DNA from: Kribbella pratensis
GTDB taxonomy: Bacteria; Actinomycetota; Actinomycetes; Propionibacteriales; Kribbellaceae
DNA: 64,000 nt
Assembly (NCBI RefSeq): GCF_004365355.1
Contig: NZ_SODP01000002.1
Coordinates: forward strand, 1,421,838 to 1,485,837
Direction of reading: 5' to 3'
The first letter of the stretch is position 1. Each line of letters begins with the position of its first letter. The translations under genes were made by a program, and so were the position numbers. A model generated the notes under the pieces. The model was given only the letters and a program-made list of their open reading frames with translations. It searched no databases and was not told where the DNA came from. Positions 7,959 to 16,274 of this stretch are shown here, in pieces.

Positions 7959-9187
7959 GCCGTCAGCTCAAGCACGGCCAATCTCATGCATCGCTATTAC
8001 GCGACATCTCTGCCGCGAGTGCGGCACCGGCCGCGCGGAGCGGGCTGGACGCGATCGTGGTCCCGGCCGCCAGGCCGGCCTCGGCTTTGAAGGATGTCAT
8101 CGCACTGTCGGCCACGCTGTCCGTGCCGCTCGTCGTCCTGTGCAGTCGGCAGGCGCAGGTCGGCCAGGTCGTGCGCCGTGTGGAGAAGACGTTCGGCGCC
8201 AGGGCACTCGTGGTCGAGGTGCCTGACAACTACAGGCTTCCGTACGACGCTCCACTGACGTCCGGCCCGGAGTTCAAGATGGCCTCCGCCGGCCGGTCCA
8301 GCGACCTCAGCGCGAAGCGCAATATAGGCCTACTGCTCGGGCGGATGCGCGGCTGGAACAAGATCCTCTTCGTTGATGACGACATCAGCCAGTTCAATCC
8401 GTGGGATGTCGAGCGCCTGTCCGGGGCTCTCGACCGGCACCCAGTCGCGTCGATGGTCAGCCGGTACTTCCCGGACAACTCGGTGGTCTGTCACGCACGT
8501 CGGCTCGCCGGCTTCAAGCAGGACGTGTTCGTCAGCGGTGCTGCTCTCGGCGTGAACCTGCAACATCCAGGACTGTCCTTCTTCGCGGACGTTTACAACG
8601 AGGACTGGCTCTTCTTCGCCCGGCACGCGGCCGAGCGCTCGTTGCCGAAGATCGGCGAGGTCCGGCAAGAGAAGTACGCGCCGTTCGCGGATCCTGGACG
8701 CGCTGATCGCGAGGAGTTCGGCGACCTTCTGGCCGAAGGCCTGTACGCGTTGTTCGAGAGCACGCGGCACTGGACCTTCAAGGAGCAGTTGGCAGCAGCA
8801 GCCCGGCAGAGTCATTGGCGTGAGTTCACTGAAGTCCGGCTTGAGACGATCGAGGAGACGATCGCCGCGCTGTCCCGCGCCCAGTTGTCGGCGAACCCCG
8901 TCGACTATCTGAAGATGTTGGACGCGCACGAGTCCCTGCGGGTCGCAGAGAAGCGGGCCTCGAGCATCACCCCGGAACTGTGCGTGAGATTCATCGAGCA
9001 CTGGCAAGAAGACGAGCTGCGGTGGGAGCAAGTCCTCTGGCGGTATACGTCAGAGCTGTCTGATCGCGACGCGTTGGCCGAGCTTGGATTGGAGACGTGG
9101 GCCTCTTGTGGGTACGGCGTGTCAGCCAGGCCGCCCGGGCGCGTCAAGGCGCAGGCGGATCTCGAGCCGACCGGAGCCGTCGGATAG
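7955..9187 (+). CDS. Glycosyltransferase-like protein (GT-A type DxD region)
   Basis: A 410-residue cytoplasmic protein with no signal peptide. After a Rossmann-like N-terminal region (LDAIVVPAARP, VPLVVLCSRQ) comes KILFVDDDISQFNP, with Asp141-143. This resembles the DxD metal/nucleotide-sugar site of family 2 glycosyltransferases. The later segment SFFADVYNEDWLFF recalls the catalytic E-D motif of the same fold. The C-terminal 120 residues are helical and unrecognised. The ATG at 7955 overlaps the stop of the upstream regulator and has GAGGAGG before it. Coupling to a DNA-binding protein is unusual for a glycosyltransferase and suggests a dedicated modification or signalling role, unknown at present. 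Confidence 0.55.
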   Translation: MSRQLKHGQSHASLLRDISAASAAPAARSGLDAIVVPAARPASALKDVIALSATLSVPLVVLCSRQAQVGQVVRRVEKTFGARALVVEVPDNYRLPYDAPLTSGPEFKMASAGRSSDLSAKRNIGLLLGRMRGWNKILFVDDDISQFNPWDVERLSGALDRHPVASMVSRYFPDNSVVCHARRLAGFKQDVFVSGAALGVNLQHPGLSFFADVYNEDWLFFARHAAERSLPKIGEVRQEKYAPFADPGRADREEFGDLLAEGLYALFESTRHWTFKEQLAAAARQSHWREFTEVRLETIEETIAALSRAQLSANPVDYLKMLDAHESLRVAEKRASSITPELCVRFIEHWQEDELRWEQVLWRYTSELSDRDALAELGLETWASCGYGVSARPPGRVKAQADLEPTGAVG

Positions 9188-9610
9188 CGGCTGCCATTCG
9201 CCAGTCGGGCTGAATCCGATGCGTTCGTAGACCTGGCGCGCGACGGCATTCGTGTCCAGCACCCACACCCGCCACTCGGTGACATCTGGCTCGACTTCGG
9301 TCAGGTGGCCGAAGATCGCCCGCAGTACGCCAGTACGGCGGTGGCGCGGATCGACCCACACCGACTCGACGTGCCGCTCGTACGGCGGCCGGCCGTCGAC
9401 GCGGACCGAGCTCGCCAGTCCGATCACCCGCGCCTGCTCCCGGGCGACGACCCATCGCATCCGGGTGAAGCGCTCCCGCCAGCCGGATTCGCCGACGGCC
9501 ACCTCGTCCTCGTACTCCGAGATGTACGCCGACGGGGAATCCTTGAGCGCCCGGAGGCGAACTTCCCGGGCGATGGGCCAGTCGTCGGCATCGAGCGTGG
9601 CGAGTTCCAA
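9122..9610 (-). CDS. GNAT-family N-acetyltransferase
   Basis: About 162 residues when started at TTG 9610, which has GAGGGAG 9 nt upstream and begins just before the first GNAT strand (LELATLDADDWP). In-frame ATGs at 9646 and 9715 would add residues of low quality. The acetyl-CoA-binding motif A is VESVWVDPRHRRTGVLRAI (R/Q-x-x-G-x-A/G type), followed by the C-terminal strand VLDTNAVARQVYERIGF, both typical. The substrate is not predictable. Its 3' end overlaps the convergent glycosyltransferase-like gene by 66 bp. Confidence 0.8.
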   Translation of the reverse strand: MELATLDADDWPIAREVRLRALKDSPSAYISEYEDEVAVGESGWRERFTRMRWVVAREQARVIGLASSVRVDGRPPYERHVESVWVDPRHRRTGVLRAIFGHLTEVEPDVTEWRVWVLDTNAVARQVYERIGFSPTGEWQPLSDGSGRLEIRLRLDAPGRPG

Positions 9611-9698
9611 GGTCCCGGTCTCCCTCGGTCGACGGCAGCAACGCATCCATCCCAGTGTCGCCGTTTCGCCGAGGGGCCAAACCGATTGCCGGACAATC

Positions 9699-10037
9699 TC
9701 ACATTCCCAGGGCATCCCCTGGGAAGCTCCGGGTGGGGTGGATCCGGTAGGTGAACACCCCTGCGCGCACCCCCGGGTCGTCGTCCATGATCCGTCGTAC
9801 GTCGTCCGCCGTACCCGAGAAGATGCCGACGCCGCAGAGCGGGGAATCGTCCCGGATCGGCAAGACGATGTTCAACAGACCGTCCGCCCGCAGCTCGAAG
9901 TTGCGTCGGCCGTGCTCCCAGACGATCGCGTCGGCCCCCTCGGTGCCGTACTGCGGACCTGCCTCCAGGAGCACGACCGTGTACTCGCGGGTCGTGCTCA
10001 TTGCTGCGCGCATCTCTTCATCCGTGAACCGGGTCAT
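9699..10037 (-). CDS. YCII-related domain protein
   Basis: A 112-residue ferredoxin-fold protein of the YciI-like family. The pattern includes an early YTVVLLEAGPQYG strand, WEHGRRNFELRADG in the first helix, a DSPLCGVGIFSG strand and a final YRIHPTRSFPGDALGM. The family includes small dehalogenase-like or muconolactone-isomerase-like enzymes, mostly uncharacterised. It begins 12 bp after the stop of the beta-lactamase-type gene on the same strand, so it is likely co-transcribed. An internal ATG at 10001 is an alternative start. Confidence 0.75.
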   Translation of the reverse strand: MTRFTDEEMRAAMSTTREYTVVLLEAGPQYGTEGADAIVWEHGRRNFELRADGLLNIVLPIRDDSPLCGVGIFSGTADDVRRIMDDDPGVRAGVFTYRIHPTRSFPGDALGM

Positions 10038-10049
10038 GCGGTCAACGTG

Positions 10050-11120
10050 TCACGAGCAGAACGCCTTGTCGAGGAACGTGTCGACGGTGTCGTCCGGGTT
10101 GGTCGGAAAGTGCGGCGTGACAGCAACGGTTGCCTGCCGGCGGGTGTCGGCCGTCGAGAACGAGTAGGCCTGGTAGGCGAGGGCATCGCCGTCGTTGCCG
10201 TAGACACGGATATGGCAGGCGGTGTCGTGCCAGGACAGACCGAGGCCGTACGCCTTGGTCTCGGTGCCTGGCGTCTTCATCGCCTGGAGCAGCCGCGCCG
10301 GGAGCAGCTGCCCGCCGAGCAGGGCGGAGAAGAAGCGGTTGAGGTCGTGGGTCGTCGAGATGATGTCTCCGCCGGCGCCGAAGAGGGTGGGGCTCATCTC
10401 GGTCCAGTCGAGCTGCCCGCCGTCCTTGGGTACGTATCCGTGCGGATGCGGCCCGGGGATGCGCGTCGACGTCCGCGGCATCGTCGTACCGTGCAGTCCG
10501 AGCGGGCGGATGATGCGGCGCTCGATCTCGTCGGAGTACGTCCGGCCGGTGACCTTTTTGATGATCTCGCCGACGAGCAGGTAGTTGGTGTTGGAATAGT
10601 CGTACTGCGAACCCGGCTTGTCGAACACCGGCGGATGTGCCAGCGCCCGCTCGATCTGCTCGCTCGCCGTCCAGGTCCGGTATTGCAGCGCGTAGAACTC
10701 CTCCTTCGGCGGCATCGGCAGCGTGTTCTTGTAGTCGTACAAACCGCTGGTGTGGTTGAGCAATTGGCGCACGATGATGTTCTCGCCGTTCGGCACGACG
10801 CCCGGCAACCAACGCTCCACCGAGTCATCGAGCCGGATCCGCCCTTCGGCAACCAACTGCAGTACGACGGTGGCGACGAATGTCTTCGTGATACTCCCGG
10901 CCCGGAATCGCCCGTCCGCCGGAACCTTGCGCGAGGTCCCCAACTCGGCAACCCCGCTACTCCCACGCCAAACCTGCGTCCCGCTCCGCACCTCGGCCAG
11001 CGCCCCGATCGCCGCCACTCCGTCAAGGCTCTTCTGCAAATCGCCACCTCTAGAAGGCGAAGCCGGCACCACCGCCGTCATCGCAGCAGTCACCAACGCA
11101 ACCACTCCTTGCACCAGCAT
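10050..11120 (-). CDS. Secreted class C beta-lactamase-type serine hydrolase (D-Ala-D-Ala carboxypeptidase-like)
   Basis: A 356-residue exported hydrolase. A hydrophobic signal segment (MLVQGVVALVTAAMTAV) begins at ATG 11120, which has AGGAGAT 5 nt upstream; the upstream ATG at 11180 lacks this. The active-site S-x-x-K is SITK in FRAGSITKTFVATV, the second motif Y-x-N is YSN in YDYSNTNYLLVGEII, and NHTSGLYDY is the conserved loop. The C-terminal region has the expected HIRVYGNDG-type strand in place of a K-T-G. The family covers esterases, peptidases and carboxypeptidases; Streptomyces R61-type D-Ala-D-Ala carboxypeptidase is the closest style. It probably acts in the cell wall or extracellular space. 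Confidence 0.85.
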   Translation of the reverse strand: MLVQGVVALVTAAMTAVVPASPSRGGDLQKSLDGVAAIGALAEVRSGTQVWRGSSGVAELGTSRKVPADGRFRAGSITKTFVATVVLQLVAEGRIRLDDSVERWLPGVVPNGENIIVRQLLNHTSGLYDYKNTLPMPPKEEFYALQYRTWTASEQIERALAHPPVFDKPGSQYDYSNTNYLLVGEIIKKVTGRTYSDEIERRIIRPLGLHGTTMPRTSTRIPGPHPHGYVPKDGGQLDWTEMSPTLFGAGGDIISTTHDLNRFFSALLGGQLLPARLLQAMKTPGTETKAYGLGLSWHDTACHIRVYGNDGDALAYQAYSFSTADTRRQATVAVTPHFPTNPDDTVDTFLDKAFCS

Positions 11121-11198
11121 CCCGATCTCCTCTTGTCCGTCCGAGCCTCCAACCCTCCCGGCAACGGACAACACAAACATCGGGGACCACCCCGGGCT

Positions 11199-11816
11199 TC
11201 ACCCGGTCAGCCGACCCACTAATCCACCCAATTGCTCACTGCTTGCCCCGGAATTCAGCAGATAGGCAGCCGTTCCGCCGTACTGCGCCCGCACGTGATC
11301 GAGCAACCGCACGATCGTCTCGCCGGCCGCCCCGGAAGCTCCGTAGTCAGCGGCAACCAATTCACGAGGCACTCCGATCAGATCAAGCGTCAACGCAACG
11401 ACGACCCCGGTCCGGTCCTTACCTGCATGACAACTCACCACCACACATCCAGGCGGCGCATCGGCGATCGCCACGACGGCCGCCGCGACCCGCTCGGCGA
11501 AGTCGTCGAGCAGAATCCGGTACTGCTCGAACAACCCCAGCTCCGACACGTCCGGGTCGCCCGGGTCCCAGAGCGGTACATTCATCAGCCGCGGATCGTC
11601 GGCATACGGGGATCGGAACGTCTCGCACTCCCAAGCACTGCGGAGATCCACGAACCGGCTGATTCCAGCGGCGTGTACGGCGGTGAGGCCGGCGGGGGCG
11701 AGCTGGTCGAGATTGTCGCTGCGGATCAGGCGGCCCGTCCGGAGCTGACCAGCTGTCGCCGGCAGTCCGCCGAGATCCCTTGCATTGCGGCAGTCCGGCC
11801 AGGCTAGGGGTTGCAT
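11199..11816 (-). CDS. Tyrosine/dual-specificity protein phosphatase (PTPB-like)
   Basis: A cytoplasmic protein of about 205 residues with the P-loop signature C-x5-R in VSCHAGKDRTGVVVAL. N-terminal WPDCRNARDLGG, then RLIRSDNLDQL and ISRFVDLRSAWECE are the conserved opening of the Mycobacterium PtpB/Y_phosphatase3 family. These enzymes remove phosphate from tyrosine, and sometimes serine or phosphoinositide, substrates. The start at ATG 11816 places MQPLAWPDC just before the conserved region; an upstream ATG at 11855 is possible. It sits tail-to-head with the drug-efflux gene on the same strand, 41 bp downstream of it. Confidence 0.85.
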   Translation of the reverse strand: MQPLAWPDCRNARDLGGLPATAGQLRTGRLIRSDNLDQLAPAGLTAVHAAGISRFVDLRSAWECETFRSPYADDPRLMNVPLWDPGDPDVSELGLFEQYRILLDDFAERVAAAVVAIADAPPGCVVVSCHAGKDRTGVVVALTLDLIGVPRELVAADYGASGAAGETIVRLLDHVRAQYGGTAAYLLNSGASSEQLGGLVGRLTG

Positions 11817-11856
11817 GGCAACCACCGTAGTCGGGCCGGACGTTGCTGCGGGCAAC

Positions 11857-13281
11857 TTATGCGGCGGCTGTGGCCTCGGTGAGTTGTTCTGAGGTGGGCT
11901 GGAGTTGGGGTGTCGCCATGGTCAGCAGGACGTTGGCGACGGCGAAGGCGGCGGCTGCCAGCAGGCCGCGTTCGTAGCCTGACTGCAGGGCCTGCAATTG
12001 AGTCGCGCCGTGGGTGAGCTCGCTGGTCGTGTGGCTGATGGAGAGGGTGGTGACGATCGCCAGCCCCAGCGCCCCACCGACCTGGTACATCGCGTTGACC
12101 ACACCGGACGCCGCACCGGCCTCAACAGGCCGCACCTCGGACACTGCGTTGATCTGCCCAGGTACGCCGACGCCGATGATGCCGAAGCCGAAGATGATCA
12201 GACCGGGCAGGAGTTCCGAGCTGTAGCTACCGGCGGCGTCAGCCTGCGAGAGAAGGAGCAGGCCGATGACGCTCAGGACCGCGCCGGCCATCTGGACGGT
12301 CCGCGTGCCAAGTCGCTGCACCAATTGGGACGCCAGCACCGCACCGACGATCGCCGCGCCGCCCATCGGCAAGAAGTGAACGCCGGCCTCGAGCGCACTG
12401 TCGGCACGCACCTGCTGCAGGTAGATAGCAGTCAGGAAGAACATGGACAGGAACCCGGCGCCGTTCAGCGCCAGCGTCGCACCGGACACGCTCAGCGCCC
12501 GCGACCGGAACAGTCGCAGCGGCACCAACGGAGCAGCCGATCGCGACTCCACCACCACGAACGCCACCAGCAGCAGCACCCCAGCGGTCAGTACGCCGAC
12601 AACCTCGAACGATCCCCAACCGGACGGCTCGGACCGCACCACGCCGTACACGACGGACATCAGACCAGCCGTGCCGAGCACCGCGCCGAGCGTGTCGAAC
12701 GTACGGCGACCCGTCGAGTGCCGCAGGTCCGGGACGAAGACCGGGATGAGGGCGATCAGCGCGATCACGATCGGCACGTTCACGAAGAAGACCCACTGCC
12801 AGCTGAGGGAGTCCACGAGTACGCCGCCCGCGACCACCCCGAGCGTGCCGCCGAGACCGGCGAGACCACCCCACACGCCCATCGCGATGTTGCGTTCGCG
12901 TCCGTGCGCGAAGGTCATCGTCAGGATGGCCAGCGCCGCGGGTGACAGCAGCGCGCCGCCGAGGCCCTGGATCGCACGGGCGCCGATGAGGAACTCCGGC
13001 GAGTTGGAGAGGCCGGCGACGAGGCTGGTCGCGCCGAAGAGCACCAGGCCCGCGGTGAACACCCGGCGCGGACCGAGCAGGTCGGCCATCCGCCCGCCGA
13101 GGAGCAGGAAGCCTCCGAAGAGCAGTGTGTACGCGTTGATGACCCACTGCAGGGAATCGGCGGAGAAGTGCAGATCCGCCTGGATGTGGGGCAACGCGAC
13201 GTTCACGATCGTCACGTCGAGCACCACGATGAACTGCGCTAGAGCCAGCACCGCCAGGGTGGCCCAAGGACTGCGTCGCAT
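11857..13281 (-). CDS. Major facilitator drug efflux transporter (DHA2, EmrB/QacA type, 14 TM)
   Basis: A 474-residue inner-membrane antiporter with about 14 hydrophobic segments. Motif A appears as LLGGRMADLLGPRRVF between TM2 and TM3. The DHA2 family start LAQFIVVLDVTIVNVALPHI is textbook, with the Asp in TM1 that marks proton-coupled drug exporters. It is divergent from a TetR gene across a 92-bp region packed with palindromes, so the repressor almost certainly controls it. It probably expels a toxic compound, identity unknown. The C-terminus is a short Ser/Thr/Gln-rich tail. Confidence 0.93.
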   Translation of the reverse strand: MRRSPWATLAVLALAQFIVVLDVTIVNVALPHIQADLHFSADSLQWVINAYTLLFGGFLLLGGRMADLLGPRRVFTAGLVLFGATSLVAGLSNSPEFLIGARAIQGLGGALLSPAALAILTMTFAHGRERNIAMGVWGGLAGLGGTLGVVAGGVLVDSLSWQWVFFVNVPIVIALIALIPVFVPDLRHSTGRRTFDTLGAVLGTAGLMSVVYGVVRSEPSGWGSFEVVGVLTAGVLLLVAFVVVESRSAAPLVPLRLFRSRALSVSGATLALNGAGFLSMFFLTAIYLQQVRADSALEAGVHFLPMGGAAIVGAVLASQLVQRLGTRTVQMAGAVLSVIGLLLLSQADAAGSYSSELLPGLIIFGFGIIGVGVPGQINAVSEVRPVEAGAASGVVNAMYQVGGALGLAIVTTLSISHTTSELTHGATQLQALQSGYERGLLAAAAFAVANVLLTMATPQLQPTSEQLTEATAAA

Positions 13282-13303
13282 TGCCGTACCTCGCTCGGTT
13301 GAG

Positions 13304-13365
13304 AGTCTACGCTGTATGTATACGCCGTAAGCTTACGGAGTAGACAGTAGGTCTACGGTGTAGAC
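13304..13365. promoter_or_regulatory. Nested palindromic operators between the efflux and TetR genes
   Basis: Two perfect palindromes are visible: CCGTAAGCTTACGG (13325-13338) and GTCTAC-GGT-GTAGAC (13351-13365). GTCTAC at 13306-13311 and GTAGAC at 13340-13345 repeat the second operator's half-sites. TAGACT, a plausible -10 hexamer, occurs in both directions: 13361-13366 for the TetR gene, and 13304-13309 on the minus strand for the efflux gene. The repressor would thus cover both promoters. Confidence 0.75.
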
Positions 13366-13373
13366 TTGTCAAC

Positions 13374-14036
13374 GTGATCACCAAAGAGACCTCCCGCCGC
13401 CTCGATCCGGAGAAGGTCGTCGACAGCGCGCTGGCCATCGCCGACGACGAAGGACCGGCCGCGGTCTCGTTCCGGAAGCTGGCCGCGCAGCACGACGTCA
13501 CGCCGATGGCGCTGTACCGGCACTTCAAGGACAAGGACGACCTGCTGGCCGCGATCGGGGACCGCATCCTGGCCGACGTCGTCCTCCCGGCGCCGAACGA
13601 CGAGCGCTGGGACAAGCAGCTCCACGCGCTGCTGACCGCGTTCGTGACCGCGCTCCGCGGACACCCTCGCCTTGCGGACCTGACGCTGCCGAGGATCCTG
13701 ATCACCGAGCCCGGCCTGGCGCTGTCCGAGCGGGCACTGGAGCTGCTCGTCGAGGGCGGATTCACCGTCGACGACGCGGCCGAGGTCGGCCGGCAGGCGA
13801 TCTGCTCACTGATCTCACTGGTGACCACGGACCCGATCGCCCGCGAGGTCAACGACCCTGAGGCTCGCGAGGCCTCCCTACGGCGTAAGCGAGCGTCTCT
13901 AGGCGCGCTGTCCCCGGAGCGCTACCCGTTGATCACCTCCGCCGCCGGCGCACTGATCTGCCCGGAGTCGAGAGACCGGTACTACGAGATCGGCCTCGAC
14001 CTGGTCGTCGCAGGCATCCGCGGCATCCGCGAGTAG
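13374..14036 (+). CDS. TetR-family repressor (TetR_C-type ligand domain)
   Basis: A 220-residue repressor. The N-terminal helix-turn-helix spans about residues 10-55, with SFRKLAAQHDVTPMALYRHFKDKDDLL the standard recognition region. The all-helical C-terminal domain resembles the tetracycline-repressor class used to sense drugs. The start GTG lies only 8 nt after a TAGACT -10 element, so the mRNA is probably leaderless. The gene is divergent from a 14-TM drug exporter and the intervening palindromes fit TetR dimers. Autoregulation plus drug-induced release of the exporter is the likely circuit; the inducer is unknown. Confidence 0.92.
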   Translation: MITKETSRRLDPEKVVDSALAIADDEGPAAVSFRKLAAQHDVTPMALYRHFKDKDDLLAAIGDRILADVVLPAPNDERWDKQLHALLTAFVTALRGHPRLADLTLPRILITEPGLALSERALELLVEGGFTVDDAAEVGRQAICSLISLVTTDPIAREVNDPEAREASLRRKRASLGALSPERYPLITSAAGALICPESRDRYYEIGLDLVVAGIRGIRE

Positions 14037-14131
14037 GCAGACGCTCTCCTAGGCGTGTACGCACCCCACCACCCGCCCGAGGGGACTACGCTCCGAAACG
14101 GAGTGATCACATCTTCTACGGAGGTACACCG

Positions 14132-14317
14132 ATGGCGGGGAAGTTCGAGCTGTACGAGGACAAGTCCGGCGAGTTCCGGTTTCGCCTGAAGGCCGGCAAC
14201 GGCGAGGTGATCGCGACCAGCAGCGAGAGCTACAAGACCAAGGCCTCCGCGCTGAACGGGATCGACTCCATCAAGCGGAACGCCGTCGACGCGAACATCG
14301 ACGACCAGACCAGCTGA
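14132..14317 (+). CDS. YegP/DUF1508 family small protein
   Basis: A 61-residue protein matching a single DUF1508 unit: KFELYEDKSGEFRFRLKAGN, then GEVIATSSESYKTKASALNGI. E. coli YegP carries two such repeats, whereas actinobacterial versions commonly have one. The function is unknown. The start ATG follows GGAGG by 7 nt. A strong hairpin follows 16 bp downstream. Confidence 0.9.
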   Translation: MAGKFELYEDKSGEFRFRLKAGNGEVIATSSESYKTKASALNGIDSIKRNAVDANIDDQTS

Positions 14318-14333
14318 AACGTCAACAAAACAA

Positions 14334-14364
14334 GGGGGTTCTCCACAACCTGTGGAGAACCCCC
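14334..14364. terminator. Bidirectional hairpin terminator
   Basis: A perfect 14-bp stem, GGGGGTTCTCCACA (14334-14347) with TGTGGAGAACCCCC (14351-14364), closes a 3-nt loop between convergent genes. The AAACAAAACAA run upstream would be a U-tract for the minus-strand gene. Confidence 0.8.
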
Positions 14365-14392
14365 TTCGTTGCGGAGCGGTCAGAGGGAGCGC

Positions 14393-14755
14393 TCAGAGAC
14401 CGTCCGCGAACTCGACCCCGCGAACCTCGACGCCGAGGCCCTCGATCGCCGCGTCCGGGATCATCGCGGCCAGCTCCAGCGCGCGCTCCCGGGACGCCAC
14501 GTCCACCAGGTAATAGCCGCCGAGGAACTCCTTCGACTCCACGAACGGCCCGTCTGTCACCGCCGGGAGACCGCCCCGGACCGTGACGACCGCGGACTGG
14601 GCCGGCTGCTGCAGCGCGACCGTGCTGTGGAACTCGCCCGACGCCTTGATCGTGTCCATGAACTTCTGGTGCCCGGATCCGATGGCCTGCTGCTCGGCTT
14701 CCGGCAGCGCCGCGATCACGTCGGGGTTGATGTTCAGAACCAGTAGGTACTTCAC
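14393..14755 (-). CDS. YCII-related (DGPF-type) domain protein
   Basis: A 120-residue protein with KYLLVLNINPD at the start and the hallmark TDGPFVESKEFLGGYYLVD. That places it in the DGPF/YCII branch often found next to ECF sigma factors, although no sigma gene adjoins here. GTG 14755 is the start, with GGAGAAACC directly upstream; the frame is open further upstream but that part is not conserved in style. The function of the branch is uncertain. Confidence 0.88.
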   Translation of the reverse strand: MKYLLVLNINPDVIAALPEAEQQAIGSGHQKFMDTIKASGEFHSTVALQQPAQSAVVTVRGGLPAVTDGPFVESKEFLGGYYLVDVASRERALELAAMIPDAAIEGLGVEVRGVEFADGL

Positions 14756-14855
14756 GGTTTCTCCTTCACCCGCGGCCCCCGGGGTGGGCGCCTCTCGTTC
14801 ATCAGTACGGAGCGGGTCGGCGCACTTTGACATCGCCCGCAGATAACGTCGGATC

Positions 14856-15812
14856 GTGCTGAGTCTCACAGATGTCCGGGCCGCCGCTGAGCGCCTGAAG
14901 GGTGTCGCCCACCGAACGCCGGTCCTCACGTCGCGGACGCTCGACGAGCGGGTCGGGGCGGAGGTGTTCCTGAAGGCCGAGAACTTCCAGCGGATCGGTG
15001 CGTTCAAATTCCGGGGCGCGTACAACGCGATCAGCCGGCTCACGGCGGAGCAGCTCGACGCGGGCGTCGCGGCGTACTCCTCCGGCAATCATGCGCAGGC
15101 GGTCGCGCTGGCGGCGCAGCTCGCCGGGACGACCGCGGTGATCCTGATGCCTGAGGATGCGCCGCCGACGAAGGTCGCGGCCACCCGCGGGTACGGCGCC
15201 GAGGTGGTCACGTACGACCGCTACACGCAGGATCGGGCCGCCCTCGCGCAGGAGCTGGCGACCGAACGCGGCCACACGCTGATCCCGCCGTACGACAACT
15301 ACGACGTGATCGCGGGGCAAGGGACCGTCGCGCTCGAGTTGCTCGAAGAGGTCGGGCACCTCGGCGCCCTGCTGGTCCCGGTCGGCGGCGGCGGGTTGAT
15401 GGCCGGTTGTGCGACCGCGGCGACGCTCATGTGCCCCGGGATCCGGATGATCGGGGTCGAGCCGGCGGCGGGCGACGACCACGCCCGCTCACTGGCCGCG
15501 GGCGAGCGGGTGGAGATCGCCGTACCGCGAACGATCGCGGACGGGCAGGCGATCTCGACGCCCGGCGAACTGACGTTCGCGGTGAACCGGCGGCTGGTGG
15601 AGTCGTTCGAGCTGGTCAGCGACGAGGAGATCGTGGCAGCGATGGCGTTCGCGTTCGAGCGGCTGAAGATCGTGCTGGAGCCGAGCGGGGCGAGCGCACT
15701 GGCCGCAGTGCTGGCCGGACGGATCCACGGGATGCCGGAGCGCGTCGGAGTGGTCCTGTCGGGCGGCAACGTGGGGCTGGAACGGTTCCGGGAGCTGCTC
15801 GGAAATAGCTGA
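14856..15812 (+). CDS. Threonine/serine dehydratase family protein (serine racemase-like)
   Basis: A 318-residue fold-type II PLP enzyme. The Schiff-base lysine is Lys51 in GAFKFRGAYN. The cofactor ring-binding SSGNHAQA and the phosphate-binding GGGGLMAG follow in standard positions, and the protein ends with VLSGGNVGLE. It lacks the C-terminal ACT regulatory domain of biosynthetic IlvA, so it resembles catabolic threonine dehydratase, serine racemase or threo-3-hydroxyaspartate dehydratase. These release ammonia from L-serine or L-threonine or racemise serine. The start is GTG 14856. It is divergent from the YCII protein with about 100 bp between. Exact substrate is not decidable here. Confidence 0.9.
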   Translation: MLSLTDVRAAAERLKGVAHRTPVLTSRTLDERVGAEVFLKAENFQRIGAFKFRGAYNAISRLTAEQLDAGVAAYSSGNHAQAVALAAQLAGTTAVILMPEDAPPTKVAATRGYGAEVVTYDRYTQDRAALAQELATERGHTLIPPYDNYDVIAGQGTVALELLEEVGHLGALLVPVGGGGLMAGCATAATLMCPGIRMIGVEPAAGDDHARSLAAGERVEIAVPRTIADGQAISTPGELTFAVNRRLVESFELVSDEEIVAAMAFAFERLKIVLEPSGASALAAVLAGRIHGMPERVGVVLSGGNVGLERFRELLGNS

Positions 15813-15879
15813 ATTCGCAAGGATTTTAGGGTGCCCTGACCACCCTCTGTGCTCGTTGTCACAGATAGCCACCATCAAT

Positions 15880-15895
15880 TGTGACCGAGGTCACA
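15880..15895. promoter_or_regulatory. Crp-like binding site
   Basis: TGTGACCGAGGTCACA is a perfect match to the TGTGA-N6-TCACA consensus for cAMP receptor proteins, including the actinobacterial Crp/GlxR/Rv3676 group. It lies about 200 bp upstream of the riboswitch that leads the NlpC/P60 gene. The distance to a possible promoter (TATACA at 16044-16049) is about 150 bp, longer than usual, so direct control is plausible but unproven. Confidence 0.6.
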
Positions 15896-16087
15896 TCGAA
15901 CCCCTCATTTCCCGCCTGAGCCCCGCTCAGACGCGCTCAGGACACCTGGTGTTCACCCAGGCTCGCTGATCCGTCAGATGCCCTCTCAGAGGCATTTGGG
16001 AGGGTCTTTGTGGATCTGAGGGTTTGCGTCGTGATCGTTCTGTTATACAGTCGTCGGCGGTTCGGTAAACAACACGAACCGCACGTG

Positions 16088-16264
16088 GGTCAACGCCGAG
16101 CCCTGCCAGGGCCCATGTGCTCCCCTCGAACACCATGGCAGGGGTGGGGGACCCAGGAAGTTGGGTCTCGACCGTGAGTGGTCGAAACCCTGGGGTGAAG
16201 TCCGCGGGAGCGGACCGGGCTATGAATCCCAGCCCGAACCCGACAGCTAACTTCACAGGCGTCG
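16088..16264 (+). ncRNA. Cyclic di-AMP riboswitch (ydaO/yuaA type)
   Basis: The 5' UTR of the NlpC/P60 gene has the signature blocks of the ydaO motif. GGGGGACCCAGG, then GGGGTGAAGTCCGC, CTATGAATCCCAGCCCGAAC and CCGACAGCTAACTTCACAGG are all present. Outer pairing between AACGCC (near 16092) and GGCGT (near 16258) closes the structure. In actinobacteria this class typically turns down cell-wall hydrolase expression (rpfA, NlpC/P60) when c-di-AMP is high. Boundaries are approximate. A possible -10 (TATACA, 16044-16049) lies just upstream. Confidence 0.9.
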
Positions 16265-16274
16265 GGAGACCACC

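Noticed and set aside
9252..11222. A plus-strand frame of 656 codons
   Set aside because: It lies opposite the GNAT, YCII and serine hydrolase genes, all of which show catalytic motifs. The frame has none.
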